A DNA stretch of 64,000 nucleotides from Streptomyces luteolus (GCF_029968015.1 NZ_JASCIS010000004.1:124001-188000); one strand, 5' to 3'; shown: positions 25,234 through 34,971, numbered from the stretch's first letter. The notes: generated by a model not told the origin, from the sequence alone. A program made the numbers and translations.

Positions 25234-28200
25234 GTGGCCGGTTACACGATGACGGTCCAGATGCGGGCTGAGGCGACCAACCTCATTCGCGGACTGCGGG
25301 CTGCCTCGCGAGAAGCGCGCACCCTCGCGGAGCGGACCGCAGCCGCCAACCGCGCCCTGGCGCAGCTCGCCTCGACCGGCACTCGCGCCTCCCGACAGTT
25401 CACCGCGGTGGGCGCTGACGCACGACGGGCTGCAGCAGGCCTGAACGCCATGGCCACCAGGGCGACTTCGGTGCGTGGCCAGCTGCGTGCCGCAAGCCGT
25501 GACGGCGTCTCCTCGATCGGGCAGCTCAACCGTGCCATGACCACCCTGGGCCGCGGCTCCTCCGGCCTGACCGGCACCGCAGCCGTGACCGGCCTGGCCC
25601 TCGGCGTCGGGCAGGCGGCGGAGGACGGCAACCGCTACCAGCGCCAGCTAAACGTCTTCCGAGCGGTGACCAGCGCCACCGCCGCGCAGATGCAGCGCGC
25701 GTCGTGGACAGCACAGCAGCTCGGCAACGACCTGTCCCTGCCCGGCTCGACGGCGGCGGACGCGGCCGAGGGCATGGTGGAGCTGGCCAAGGCGGGCTTC
25801 CGTACGGACCAGTCGATCGACGCGGTACGGGCCTCGCTGGCGTTGTCGTCGGCGGCCAACGTGAGCGCCGCCGACTCCGCCAAGTATCTCGGCGACATCA
25901 TGGACCAGTTCGGGCTCGGCGCCGACCAGGCGTCCCGTGCCTCGGACATCCTCGCCGCCACCGCGAACAACGCCTCCGGCGGCATCATCGACATCTACTA
26001 CGCGATGCGTTACGCCGGTCCGGTGGCCGCCGGCCTCGGCGTCTCCATGGAGGACGCGGCGAGCGCGGTCGGCATGCTCGGCAAGGCGGGCATCCTCGGC
26101 CAGACCGCCGGTACCTCGTTGCGCGGCATGATGGCCAACCTGGCCGCACCGACCCCGCAGATGATCGCCGCCCTCAAGCGCCTCGGCATCGAGGCGTGGG
26201 ACGCACAGGGCAACTTCCGCGGCCTGCGGGTCGTCATCGACGGCCTCTCCAAGGCCCAACACGACATGTCCCAGCAGGACTTCACCGGCGCCGTGAAGCA
26301 GGCCTTCGGCAAGCCCGCGATGTCCGGCGCCATCGCCCTCGCTCACCAGGGCACCGAGTCGTTCGACGCCCTCTCCCTCGCCGTACGGCAGACCGGCGCG
26401 GCGGCCAGCATCACGTCCGCACGCGGCGAGGGCCTGTCCGGCGCCATGGTCCAGCTGAACACCCAGGCCCGGCAGACCGGTATCGCGCTGTACGAGGGGA
26501 TGGCGCCGGGTCTGGAGTACGTCGTACGCCTCCTCACGCGCGGGCTCGCAGGCGCCACCCCGAATCTCACCGCCGCCCTCGAATACGGCAATGACCTCGC
26601 CACCCTCTTCGGACCGGATCTGAAGAAGAGCGCCGCGGACGGGATCGGTGGCTTGGTCGACGAGGCGCGCCGGCTCATCGGCCCGCTGAAGGACATCGGT
26701 GAGGACGCTCTGGCCACCGGCCTGAACTTGCTGGTCAACGCGGCGCAAGCGCTGGGCGATGTGCTGGGGAACGCCGCCGACGGCGCCGCGCCGCTTCTGT
26801 CTGCGCTGGGCGGTCTCGGTGAGGGCGGCGGTGCGGCAGCCGGGACGCTCGACATTCTCGCCACCGCTGCCAACCTCGTCATCGACGCCGTATCGGGCCT
26901 GTCGATCGTCCTCGTGCCCATCGGGCACCTGGTCGGCGGGCTCGTGAACGCCTTCGGATCGCTGCCCGGCCCGATTCAGTCGGCGGCGCTGGCGATGCTG
27001 CTGTTCGCGCGGGCCCGGCCGCAGCTCGCGGGCCTTGCGAACACCGTCAGCGGGCCCGTACGCGGCGCCTTCAACGGTTTCGCCCAACAGATGCAGATGC
27101 AGCGGCAGTTGGCTCTGGCATCCGGGCAGTCGCTGACCCGCTACGGCGCGGCGTGGGCGGCGGTGCAGGCCCGGGTCGGCTTCCTCGGCCAGATGACATC
27201 CGCCTTCCGCAGCGCGAACGGTGCAGGCACCACCTTCATCGGCACGCTCAACGGCGTCGCTCGCGCGGCCGGCTCGGGGCTGCGCTCCGCGGGCGCCGGC
27301 CTGGTCGGCGCGCTGGGCGGGCCGTGGGGCGCGGCTCTGGCCGGGGTGACAATCGGCCTCGGGTTCCTTGCCTCCCAGCAGCAGAAGGCCGCCCAGGCGG
27401 CGGCCGCGCACCAGCAGCGGGTCTCGTCGCTCACCTCGGCGCTGCGGGAGTCCGGCGGTGTCATCGACTCCAACGTCCGTGCCCAGGCCGCGAAGCTCCT
27501 GATGGACGCGAAGGTCCAGGACGGCGAACAGCGGCTCGTCGACGTCATGAACCGCGCCGGAGTTCCCATGCGCCGCCTGACGGACGCCTACCTCGGCCAG
27601 GGCACCTCACTCGGCGCGCTGCAGCGCGAGCTCGACGCGACCGCAGAGTCCAACGTCCGCTGGCTCGCGACCAGCAAGGGCGCCGCCACGAAGGCGTACA
27701 ACGAGACGGGTCTGCGGGCGAAGCAGGCCGCCGAGGCACTGGGCACGGTCAAGGGTGAGATGGCCCAGTCCATGAAGAGCGCCAAGCAGCTCGCCGAGGC
27801 GCAGCGCGGCGCGGGAGACGGCACTTCGGCATACGACCGTCTCAAGACGGCCGTCGGCGCCCTGGCGGACGAGACCGCCGACGCCGACCAGCGGACCCGC
27901 GCCCTCAAGGACGCCCTCGACCTCCTCTCCGGCGGCCAGATCTCCCTGCAGGCGGCGAAGGCCCGGGTCAACTCCGCGGTCCTCGACCTGAACGAGTCCG
28001 CGGACACCGTGGACCGCGACCAGGGCTACGGCGGCAAGCAGCTGGTCAACAAGGACGACACCCTCAACACCACCACCCGCAACGGTCAGCAGCTCTACAC
28101 GCAGCTCACCTCGCTGTCGGACGCGGCGGCCGACGCAGCCGTGTCCGCGTACTCCCTCGCTCAGCAGAACGGCGAGGCGCTGCCGAAGGCCCTGGCGAAG

Positions 28201-29502
28201 TCCCGTACCGAGATGCAGAACGCCCGCGAAGCCGCCATCAAGGCCGCCCGCGGCTACGGCCTGACCCGCGAGCAGGCGGAACGCGTCGCCGACAGCCTCG
28301 GACTCCTTCCGTCGCAGGTGTCACTGCTGCTGCAGACGCGCGGCATGGACTCCACGCTCGCCAACCTGCTCGCGGTGCAGGCCGAGTTCGACCGTTTCCC
28401 GACGAGGAAGACGATCCGTATCGACTCCCTCAGCGAGGGCGCGCAGAAGAAGCTGCGGGCGCTGGGCTTCACCGTGAAGACCGTGCCCGGCACCCGCCAG
28501 ATCAAGGTGACGGCACCGACGGCCGGAGCACGCAAGAACCTGGACACGCTGATCGCCAAGCTCGGCAGCACACCCGGCTCGAAGCGGGTCCAGGTGTCCG
28601 CCGCCACCGCAGCCGCGATCCGCAGCCTCGAAGCCGTACGGGACAAGATCCGGTCGACGCCCGGCGCGAAGAGCGTGGTCGTACGGGCGCCCACCGCCGC
28701 CGCCCGCAAGCAGCTGGAGGCACTCGGCTTCCGCATCGAGAAGGTCCCCGGCAGCAAGCGGGTCCGCATCACCATCCCCACCGGCGGCCCGACCAACGCC
28801 GTGAACACCATCCAGAGCCGCATCAACGCCCTGCGCGGCAGAACGGTCGGCGTCGGCGTCTACACCACCGAGTACTACAAGAAGGTCCAGTCCGGCGCGA
28901 CGATCCCGAAGGCACTGCGCCGCCCGAACGCCGAGGGATCGGTCCTCGACTTCTATGCGGCTGGAGGTGTGCGAGACGGGCGCGAGGGGCGTACGGGACG
29001 AGGCCGCCGCGAGGACCACGTGGCCCAGATCGCACCGGCCGGTTCCTGGCGCATCTGGGGCGAGCCGGAGACCGGCGGAGAGGCGTACGTCCCGCTCGCC
29101 TCAGGCAAGCGGCAGCGCAGCAAGCAGATCGTGGAAGAGGTCGTACGCCGCTTCGACGGCAAGGTCGAATGGCTGGCCGACGGAGGTATCACTCGCCGCG
29201 CGGCAACAGCTGGTGCCGGGCTGCCTGCCACCAGACCTCGGAACGCCGCAGCAACCCGCGCCCTCGCCGACGTCGTCCGCCGCTTCGAAATCCGCCCGGC
29301 GGCCCCGGACGCCCGAGGACCAGCAACCCGTGTCGACGCCCGCAGCGGCCGATCCGTACAAGTCGTCGTCGTACGGGAACAGCAGCCGCTGATCGGCACG
29401 ATGCCGGTCACCGTCCACGACAGCACCGCCAGCCCTCAGCAGATCGGCACGGAGATGATGCGCCGTCTGCGCAACGCCCAGCGCGGCGGGAGAATCCGAT
29501 GA
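25234..29502 (+). CDS. tail tape measure protein
   Basis: 1422 residues, the largest gene here and the tail-length ruler. N-terminal half: long Ala/Arg helices, then a TP901-type tape-measure core (AEGMVELAKAGF, LGDIMDQFGLGADQASRASD, GPVAAGLGVSMEDAASAVGML). Middle: hydrophobic Gly/Ala/Leu helices (about 520-620 and 690-720) likely inserted in membrane on injection. C-terminal third: charged coiled coils, then five exact 29-residue repeats (28396-28830), then a basic tail. GTG start with GGGAGGAGGACG upstream. By the usual ~1.5 angstrom per residue rule the tail would be roughly 200 nm (inference). Confidence 0.95.
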   Translation: MAGYTMTVQMRAEATNLIRGLRAASREARTLAERTAAANRALAQLASTGTRASRQFTAVGADARRAAAGLNAMATRATSVRGQLRAASRDGVSSIGQLNRAMTTLGRGSSGLTGTAAVTGLALGVGQAAEDGNRYQRQLNVFRAVTSATAAQMQRASWTAQQLGNDLSLPGSTAADAAEGMVELAKAGFRTDQSIDAVRASLALSSAANVSAADSAKYLGDIMDQFGLGADQASRASDILAATANNASGGIIDIYYAMRYAGPVAAGLGVSMEDAASAVGMLGKAGILGQTAGTSLRGMMANLAAPTPQMIAALKRLGIEAWDAQGNFRGLRVVIDGLSKAQHDMSQQDFTGAVKQAFGKPAMSGAIALAHQGTESFDALSLAVRQTGAAASITSARGEGLSGAMVQLNTQARQTGIALYEGMAPGLEYVVRLLTRGLAGATPNLTAALEYGNDLATLFGPDLKKSAADGIGGLVDEARRLIGPLKDIGEDALATGLNLLVNAAQALGDVLGNAADGAAPLLSALGGLGEGGGAAAGTLDILATAANLVIDAVSGLSIVLVPIGHLVGGLVNAFGSLPGPIQSAALAMLLFARARPQLAGLANTVSGPVRGAFNGFAQQMQMQRQLALASGQSLTRYGAAWAAVQARVGFLGQMTSAFRSANGAGTTFIGTLNGVARAAGSGLRSAGAGLVGALGGPWGAALAGVTIGLGFLASQQQKAAQAAAAHQQRVSSLTSALRESGGVIDSNVRAQAAKLLMDAKVQDGEQRLVDVMNRAGVPMRRLTDAYLGQGTSLGALQRELDATAESNVRWLATSKGAATKAYNETGLRAKQAAEALGTVKGEMAQSMKSAKQLAEAQRGAGDGTSAYDRLKTAVGALADETADADQRTRALKDALDLLSGGQISLQAAKARVNSAVLDLNESADTVDRDQGYGGKQLVNKDDTLNTTTRNGQQLYTQLTSLSDAAADAAVSAYSLAQQNGEALPKALAKSRTEMQNAREAAIKAARGYGLTREQAERVADSLGLLPSQVSLLLQTRGMDSTLANLLAVQAEFDRFPTRKTIRIDSLSEGAQKKLRALGFTVKTVPGTRQIKVTAPTAGARKNLDTLIAKLGSTPGSKRVQVSAATAAAIRSLEAVRDKIRSTPGAKSVVVRAPTAAARKQLEALGFRIEKVPGSKRVRITIPTGGPTNAVNTIQSRINALRGRTVGVGVYTTEYYKKVQSGATIPKALRRPNAEGSVLDFYAAGGVRDGREGRTGRGRREDHVAQIAPAGSWRIWGEPETGGEAYVPLASGKRQRSKQIVEEVVRRFDGKVEWLADGGITRRAATAGAGLPATRPRNAAATRALADVVRRFEIRPAAPDARGPATRVDARSGRSVQVVVVREQQPLIGTMPVTVHDSTASPQQIGTEMMRRLRNAQRGGRIR
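28396..28830 (+). repeat. five 29-residue (87-bp) repeats in the tape measure protein
   Basis: Units begin at 28396, 28483, 28570, 28657 and 28744, each exactly 87 bases. The protein pattern is [FVT]P(G/T)xKxxxVxxxT, then a helix of the AxRKxLExL type. The motif heads are FPTRK, VPGTR, TPGSK, TPGAK and VPGSK. The DNA units are diverged, so the array is old. It probably forms a strand-helix solenoid near the tail tip end of the tape measure. Confidence 0.85.
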
Positions 29503-30371
29503 CCCCCAAGTCCCTTACAAATCAGCCGACTTCACTCACGACCGAACTCCGCGAATGGCAGATAGAGATCGGATCCACAGTCCTCCTCGGCCCCGGCACA
29601 CCGATCCCCATCGCCGAGATCGAAGGACTCGGCGCGCCGGAAGTCCGTCCACAGGATGTGGACAACCCCATCGGAGACGGAACTCTCCCCGGAGCCGACC
29701 ACTACGGCCCCCGCACCGTGCGCATCGAGGCCGGTATCAAGACACCCGGCGACCCGACGGCAGCGACCAAGATCCTCTCGCGCCTCCAGCAGGCGGCCCG
29801 CGCGGAAGGCATACGTACGAGCACCGGCAAGATGAGCGTGCTGCGGGCGCGCTGGCCGGGCCACGAGACGCGTCGCCTGTACGGACGTATCCGCCGCATG
29901 GAGGCAACCAGCATCGCCAGCTCGGTGCACGGGTGGATCCCCCTCGACATCGAGTTCGTCGCGATGGACCCGCTCATCCACGCCGACACTCCCAGCCACC
30001 TGACCCTGGGCCTGGACCAGGCGGCCCGCCCCGGCCGCATCACCAACACCGGGGACTCCCCGGCCTGGCCGACGCTACGGATCAAGGGGCCCGTCGCGCA
30101 GCCGAGGGTCTGGAACACGGTCACCGGCCAGAGACTCGAAGTCGCCGTGTCCCTGCGCGCGGGCGAATACGTCGACCTCGCAACCCGCCCCGGTACACGC
30201 TGGGCGCTGCGCAACGGCGCGACCAACATCGCCGGTTCCCTGTCCCCGCGCTCCCGCCTCGACCACTTCGCCCTCCCGCCCGGCGCATCGGAGATCGCCT
30301 GGAGCGGCGACGACCTCACCGCCACCAGCAGCCTCACCCTGTCGTGGCGCTCGGCCCACACCACCTTGTGA
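29499..30371 (+). CDS. distal tail (Dit)-like protein
   Basis: 290 residues. Position right after the tape measure, with an ATGA overlap, and a Dit-like pattern: IAEIEGLGAPEVRPQDVDNPIGDG, then GPRTVRIEAGIKTPGDPTAATKILSRLQQA, and a galectin-like C-terminal half (WPTLRIKGPVAQPRVWNTVTGQ ... VAVSLRAGEYVDLATRPG). Dit forms the hub ring connecting the tube to the tip. Confidence 0.82.
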   Translation: MTPKSLTNQPTSLTTELREWQIEIGSTVLLGPGTPIPIAEIEGLGAPEVRPQDVDNPIGDGTLPGADHYGPRTVRIEAGIKTPGDPTAATKILSRLQQAARAEGIRTSTGKMSVLRARWPGHETRRLYGRIRRMEATSIASSVHGWIPLDIEFVAMDPLIHADTPSHLTLGLDQAARPGRITNTGDSPAWPTLRIKGPVAQPRVWNTVTGQRLEVAVSLRAGEYVDLATRPGTRWALRNGATNIAGSLSPRSRLDHFALPPGASEIAWSGDDLTATSSLTLSWRSAHTTL

Positions 30372-30402
30372 CACGCATGAACTCCCCAGAAGAGAGACGT
30401 AG

Positions 30403-31335
30403 TTGACCCTCGTCCGGCCTACCTTCATCACCCACGGCACGCGCCCCCAGGCCCGCGCAACCCGCCTCCTGCTCGGCGGCCTCGTCCACGGCGGACAGGG
30501 CATCGCCGGAGCCGCCGACCTGAAGGTCTCGCCGTTGCAGCGCCCGGCCTGCGGGGTCCGCGTGGCCGACGGCTCGGCCATCGTGCGCGGCGCCCGCCCT
30601 TGGCAGGGCGCGTACGGGCAGGTCAACATCGGCGACGCCCTCATCGACATCGAGCCGACCGGCCCGTTCGCGCGCACCGACCTGCTGGTGCTGCGCGTCG
30701 AGGATCCCGAGTACGAGGGCGACCTCGACCCCGCGCGCGACGACATCGGCTACTTCCACGTCATCCAGGACGTGCCACTGGAGAGGGCCGAGGTCCCCGA
30801 GGGTATGTCGGCGATCCCGCTGGCCCATATCTCCCTGCCCCGCGACACCAGCACCATCACCGCCGACATGATCAAGGACCTACGGCAGCTCGCGAACCCC
30901 CGCCACCACCACCGCGCCTACACCGCCTGGCCGACCACCAGACAACGCCTGCCCGGCGAGCCCGGCACCTGGACCGAGTGGCCCGACGAGGCCGCCTGGG
31001 ACGTGGAGGTCCCGGCCTGGGCGAGCCGAGCCACCGTCACATTGACGATCTCCGGACTGAGCGCCGAGGACGGCGGCATACTCGCTCGGCTGCGTACGAC
31101 GCTGGGCGAGGCGAAGGGCAAGACCACGGTCATCGACGTCGAACAGGGCCCTGCTCCGCACCTGTTCGCGGCACTCGCCCACGCCTACGCCCTGCCGCCG
31201 GACCAACGCGGCAGGACCCAACGCCTCGCAGTACAGACGCAGCAGGACACGGACAGCGACCGGGGCAGCAGCCTGTACATCAGCCGGTACGCAGCAATCA
31301 CCGCCACCATCGACTGCACGGAAACCCCGGAATGA
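30403..31335 (+). CDS. minor tail / baseplate protein
   Basis: 310 residues starting at a TTG. The N-terminal ~150 residues resemble the actinophage structural proteins that follow Dit (FITHGTRPQARATRLLLGG, RPACGVRVADGSAIVRGARPWQGAYGQ). The C-terminal half has jelly-roll-like strands (WASRATVTLTISGLS ... SRYAAITATIDC), possibly a carbohydrate-binding or receptor-facing module. The exact role, fibre or hub, is not clear. Confidence 0.7.
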   Translation: MTLVRPTFITHGTRPQARATRLLLGGLVHGGQGIAGAADLKVSPLQRPACGVRVADGSAIVRGARPWQGAYGQVNIGDALIDIEPTGPFARTDLLVLRVEDPEYEGDLDPARDDIGYFHVIQDVPLERAEVPEGMSAIPLAHISLPRDTSTITADMIKDLRQLANPRHHHRAYTAWPTTRQRLPGEPGTWTEWPDEAAWDVEVPAWASRATVTLTISGLSAEDGGILARLRTTLGEAKGKTTVIDVEQGPAPHLFAALAHAYALPPDQRGRTQRLAVQTQQDTDSDRGSSLYISRYAAITATIDCTETPE

Positions 31336-32447
31336 CGCCGCCGACGCCCGACTACCGCTACCTCGCCGCACACGCCCTGACCGGCGACATCCTGCACGGC
31401 TACCTCCCCCTGACCGGCGTCGAGTGCGGCGCCGAACTCAACGGCCCTGGCAGCCTTTCTGCGACCCTTGAGCCCGGCCTCACCCGCCCCGTCACCGAGT
31501 TCCTGGACCCCGGCAACACGCTGCTGTACGTCGAACGGAACGGAAAGCTCGTCTGGGGCGGAGTCCTCTGGCGGGCCGAGCCTCAGGGCGCCGCGTACCC
31601 GATCGAGGCCGCCGGCTTCGGCTCGTACCCCCACCGTCGCTACGACCTCCACGGCAACCTGGACGGCCGCGGACCCTACATCGAGGCCGACCCCTGCCAG
31701 ATCATCCGCGACGTATGGGCGTACGCGCAGGACCAGCCGGACGGCGACCTCCGCGTCACGGTGGACGACACCCGCTCGCGCACGAAGACGGGCACCTCCA
31801 AGTCCCCGTACGTCCTGGCGAAGTCCGAGGCACGCAACCTCGGCGAGGTCATCGACGAACTTGCCGATCTGGACGACGGCCCGGAGTGGACCGAATCGGT
31901 CCACTGGGGCGACGAACGCCCCGAGCACCGCATCCACCTCGGCGGCCCCCGCCTGGGCCAGCGCCCCGAGGACACCGTCTTCACCTCCGGCATCAACATC
32001 GCCACCACCCCACAGGTGGTCCTCGACGCCGACGAGTACGCGCAGACCGTCATCGCCCTCGGCGCCGGGGAGGGCCGCAAACGTCCGCACGTGATCGACA
32101 CCGTCCGCGATGGCCGCCTACGCCTGGAAAGTCGCCTCGAAACCTCGGAGAAGGACGCCGCTCAGCTGCGCCGACGAGCGCACGAACAACGCCTTCTCCG
32201 GCAGGAGTTGACCACACTCACCGAGCTCGACGTACGCGACCATCCCTCCGCCCCCTTCGGGTCCTGGGCGATCGGCGACGACGTGCTGATCCGGCTCCAC
32301 GAGCCACACATCACGTACGAGGGCAGGCACCGCATCACCGCCTGGACCCTGCGGCCACCGAACGGTGAGGAACCCGAGCGGATCACGCTCACCCTGGAGC
32401 GCATGGAGAAGCCCGAAGACCCCGCCAGCCCGAACGACGAGGGGTAG
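31332..32447 (+). CDS. tail tip (Tal-like) protein
   Basis: 371 residues. The first half is a gp27/Tal-like hub: DILHGYLPLTGVECGAELNGPGSLSATLEPG, then LVWGGVLWRAEPQG, AAGFGSYPHRRYDL, with a conserved WGG/YxR pattern. The second half is charged with a helix and a beta C-terminus (IRLHEPHITYEGRHRITAWTL). It overlaps the previous gene as ATGA. Tal proteins close the tip and contact the cell envelope. Confidence 0.78.
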   Translation: MTPPTPDYRYLAAHALTGDILHGYLPLTGVECGAELNGPGSLSATLEPGLTRPVTEFLDPGNTLLYVERNGKLVWGGVLWRAEPQGAAYPIEAAGFGSYPHRRYDLHGNLDGRGPYIEADPCQIIRDVWAYAQDQPDGDLRVTVDDTRSRTKTGTSKSPYVLAKSEARNLGEVIDELADLDDGPEWTESVHWGDERPEHRIHLGGPRLGQRPEDTVFTSGINIATTPQVVLDADEYAQTVIALGAGEGRKRPHVIDTVRDGRLRLESRLETSEKDAAQLRRRAHEQRLLRQELTTLTELDVRDHPSAPFGSWAIGDDVLIRLHEPHITYEGRHRITAWTLRPPNGEEPERITLTLERMEKPEDPASPNDEG

Positions 32448-32452
32448 GGCGC

Positions 32453-32890
32453 ATGCCGGACACCATCTCCACACTGGCCAAGCGCCTGGCCCTTCTTGAA
32501 CGCCGCGTCTCCCGCCTGGAACGCACACGACAACAGCCGGCCCCCACCTGGCGTCCTCTCCCTCTGACGGGCCCGACGTCTGTGCCCGACCCCTCCCGAT
32601 CACCGCAGATCCGACTGACGCCTTCCGACGTACTCGAACTCTCGGGAGTCATCGGCCTCACCGACAACCGCACCGACGACGGAACCGTGCTGGCCCTCCT
32701 GCCCGAGGACTACCGCCCAGAGACCACGCGCACGCTCATCGCCCCGTCCGACTCCCGCCGCCCTGTCCACATCGAGGCGACGCCGGAGGGCCACTTCGTC
32801 CTTCGTACGCCTGGTCGCAGTGGCGCAGCAGTGACCGCTGTCGGGTTGGATGGGCTGACGTGTCGGCTGGACGGTTCAAAGTCACTTTGA
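32453..32890 (+). CDS. small tail-associated protein with N-terminal coiled coil
   Basis: 145 residues: a heptad-like helix (TISTLAKRLALLERRVSRLERTR), a Pro-rich linker, then a small beta domain. It lies directly after the Tal-like gene, where short fibre or adaptor proteins are found. Its 3' end overlaps the convergent membrane-protein gene by 9 bases, so rightward tail transcription ends here against an opposing gene. Confidence 0.65.
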   Translation: MPDTISTLAKRLALLERRVSRLERTRQQPAPTWRPLPLTGPTSVPDPSRSPQIRLTPSDVLELSGVIGLTDNRTDDGTVLALLPEDYRPETTRTLIAPSDSRRPVHIEATPEGHFVLRTPGRSGAAVTAVGLDGLTCRLDGSKSL

Positions 32891-33226
32891 GACGGCGGCC
32901 ATCGACAGGCAGAACCAGATGATCACGCCCACCACCGTCACGACGGCCACCGTGCCGAGGCACACCCCTGCCCGCGCCCGGGCACGACTGGCTTCCTCGT
33001 CATCGCGCATGCGACGCAGGGCGATGGCTCCCGATCCGACCGCCCAGAGCCCAAGGGGCAGGATGAAGTAGACCGGGAAGTACCGCACTACGTTCGGCAC
33101 ATACTCGGGGAGCATCGGACACACGATGGACACGACAGCAATCGCGCCCAGGACGAGTGACCACGTGCCCGTCACTCGCTGGCGGGCCTCTTCTTCCCGT
33201 GCATCGACTTGCTGCGTGGAATCCAT
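32882..33226 (-). CDS. small membrane protein, three TM helices
   Basis: 114 residues with TM segments SLVLGAIAVVSIVCPML, VYFILPLGLWAVGSGAI and GVCLGTVAVVTVVGVIIWFCL. The N-terminus is acidic and a basic Arg-rich loop (RRMRDDEEASRARARAG) lies between TM2 and TM3. It is the first leftward gene of a membrane/secreted protein island (32.9-36.5 kb). Upstream, at 33261-33279, is an imperfect copy of the CTGAGTA/TACTCAG motif found elsewhere in the window. Function unknown. Confidence 0.72.
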   Translation of the reverse strand: MDSTQQVDAREEEARQRVTGTWSLVLGAIAVVSIVCPMLPEYVPNVVRYFPVYFILPLGLWAVGSGAIALRRMRDDEEASRARARAGVCLGTVAVVTVVGVIIWFCLSMAAVSK

Positions 33227-33562
33227 GCCCCGAACGCTAGAAGGAGCCGGTGCGCTCCGCCTGAGTGCTGCTACCTAAGCCCCTGTGAGTAGGCCCCACA
33301 CAGCGAGGAAGACGGTCACGCGAGCGCCCACACTCAGCCCTGCGCTCAACGCCTGAAGCCTCGGTGGCCAAACAACGTTCGCCGAGTAACTACCCCTCAG
33401 AACAAGGGACTTTGAAGCATTCCGTCGGTGAACCTGCTCAAAAGGTCCGCCGTCAGCTGTGGAACGCACCAGCGCCCCAGCCCCTCTTCCCGAACGCCGA
33501 CACCAGCCGATGCGGGCTGACTGATGGCACACAACTTCCCTTCCCCCACAGGCAAGGCATAA
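33227..33562. other. intergenic stretch without a supported gene
   Basis: About 336 bases between a leftward and a rightward gene. It holds the imperfect motif CTGAGTGCTGCTACCTAAG (33261-33279). A leftward stretch (about 33275-33360) reads as a short hydrophobic C-terminus (VTVFLAVWGLLTGA) without a start, possibly a remnant. Confidence 0.5.
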
Positions 33563-33893
33563 GTGAAGAACAAGATCGTTGCGGCGATAGCCCTGGCGGC
33601 ACTCACCCCCTCGGTGCCGCTCCAGCGGCCCACGCGGTGGATCCGTCCAGGAGCACAACATCGCAAACTGCTACTTTGACAAGAGCAAGACAGGTAAGCA
33701 AAGGGCCAAGTACTGCAAGGCACTCGCCGGCCGCCCGATGACCAAGGTGGCCAAGAACTGCCTGCTGAGGGCGGGAGTCGGGAGCGCGGCCGCCCTGATC
33801 GTCGGCAGGGTCAACAAGAAGGCCGCGCGCGAGATCGCAGTCAACACCGTCGGGGCCGGTGCCGCAGCCTGCCTCTCCTCTCTGGTCAATTGA
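33563..33893 (+). pseudogene. frameshifted small secreted protein gene
   Basis: The GTG at 33563 opens a signal-peptide-like sequence (MKNKIVAAIALAALTP). Continuation as a signal-peptidase site (GAAPAAHAVDP) lies in another frame, and the clear mature protein (VQEHNIANCYFDKS ... NTVGAGAAACLSSLVN, stop 33891-33893) in a third. Two small indels, around 33610 and 33645, would restore one 110-residue secreted protein with four Cys. Either the gene is broken or the assembly has errors here. The intact-looking mature part argues for recent damage or sequencing error. Confidence 0.6.
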
Positions 33894-34078
33894 GTACGAG
33901 GTCAGTCATGCTCTACAAGTTTCTCGTGTTCGCCGCGTGGTTCGTCATCCTCACGGCGGTCAACAAGTTCCTCATAGACCCGCTCTGGGGCGAGCTCATT
34001 TTCACGGCCGTCTCGGCAGGGGCGATGGTCTACATCCTGGGCAAGCTCGACCGCAGTCCGCGATCCGAGGACGCATAG
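33890..34078 (+). CDS. small membrane protein
   Basis: 62 residues from TTG 33890 (overlapping the stop of the broken gene), or 56 from ATG 33908. Two TM helices: YKFLVFAAWFVILTAV and LIFTAVSAGAMVYILG. The close link to the preceding secreted-protein gene suggests they worked together. Function unknown. Confidence 0.6.
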   Translation: MSTRSVMLYKFLVFAAWFVILTAVNKFLIDPLWGELIFTAVSAGAMVYILGKLDRSPRSEDA

Positions 34079-34252
34079 AGACCGCGCTGTCCGGCGTGCG
34101 TGAGGCATTTGACCGTCGGACCGGAAACCGAGTGGGAAGTCCAACTCGCCTATGAACACGGAGCCTTGGCGAACTGCTCTGTCCGGGCAGCTTCGCCGAG
34201 GCTTCGTGTTCGGTCGTGGCGCGGCCCGACGGGGGTCATCGCTGTGGCAGAG

Positions 34253-34930
34253 CTATTCGAAGGAAGCGCTGGCCACTACCGCGTCGACATCTGCCTCCTC
34301 GGGCGTCCCCGGCTCGGCGAAGAGCCCCAGCAAGAAGACCGCACGGCTGTCATTCACGGACACCACCGTCATCCGCATGTACAAGTTTCCGCCGTCGCCG
34401 TCCTCCATCCGCACGGTTGCGGTGTGCGCGGCGCGACCGTCCACCGCCGTCGGCTCGGATTTCAGGAGCTTCGACGTTCCGTTCGGAGAGAAGAACTCCG
34501 CGTTGGACCACGCGTAACGCTCTGTCCTCTCCTTCAGCTCGGGCTCGGGGACGGCGTTGCCGCGTCCGGCGATGACCGTGCCCCACTCCTTGCCGTTGAC
34601 GGGCTTCTTGTCGATGGTCGACGTGAAGGCGGAGAGGAGCTCGCCCTTCTTCTGCTTCCAGCCTTCAGGAATCCCGTACGAGACCCCCGCAGCCTTGTCG
34701 GTCACCCGCGGCCGCCCGGCCAGCGGGGACTGGTCACGCAGCAGCCACCACGCCACGCCCGCCGCGGCGAGCAATGCCAAGACAACCGCAGCGATGACGC
34801 CGATCAGCACCGCACGTCGCTTCCTCGCCGGCACTGGTGCCGGTGTCGTCGACGCCACCGGACAGCCGGTGTTGGGCGGATGCGGCGGAAGCCCAGGAGG
34901 AGGCGGAGGAGGAGGCGGAGGAGTTGTCAT
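34253..34930 (-). CDS. Pro-rich, single-pass membrane protein with extracellular LpqN/DUF1795-like domain
   Basis: 225 residues. Start ATG 34930 (MTTPPPPPPPPPGLPPHPP) is preferred; the longer frame adds 21 non-conserved residues. A poly-Pro cytoplasmic start is followed by one TM helix (RAVLIGVIAAVVLALLAAAGVAWWLL, about 37-62). The outer domain begins AAGVSYGIPEGWKQKKG, the 'beta then PEGW' opening of LpqN/DUF1795-type folds, as in the ESX-operon protein at 4164-4649. The promoter-side motif CTGAGTACGG lies 42 bases upstream. Confidence 0.72.
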   Translation of the reverse strand: MTTPPPPPPPPPGLPPHPPNTGCPVASTTPAPVPARKRRAVLIGVIAAVVLALLAAAGVAWWLLRDQSPLAGRPRVTDKAAGVSYGIPEGWKQKKGELLSAFTSTIDKKPVNGKEWGTVIAGRGNAVPEPELKERTERYAWSNAEFFSPNGTSKLLKSEPTAVDGRAAHTATVRMEDGDGGNLYMRMTVVSVNDSRAVFLLGLFAEPGTPEEADVDAVVASASFE

Positions 34931-34971
34931 GCGCCCATCGTCCTGCCTCGCTCTCCGGACCGCATGAGCTG

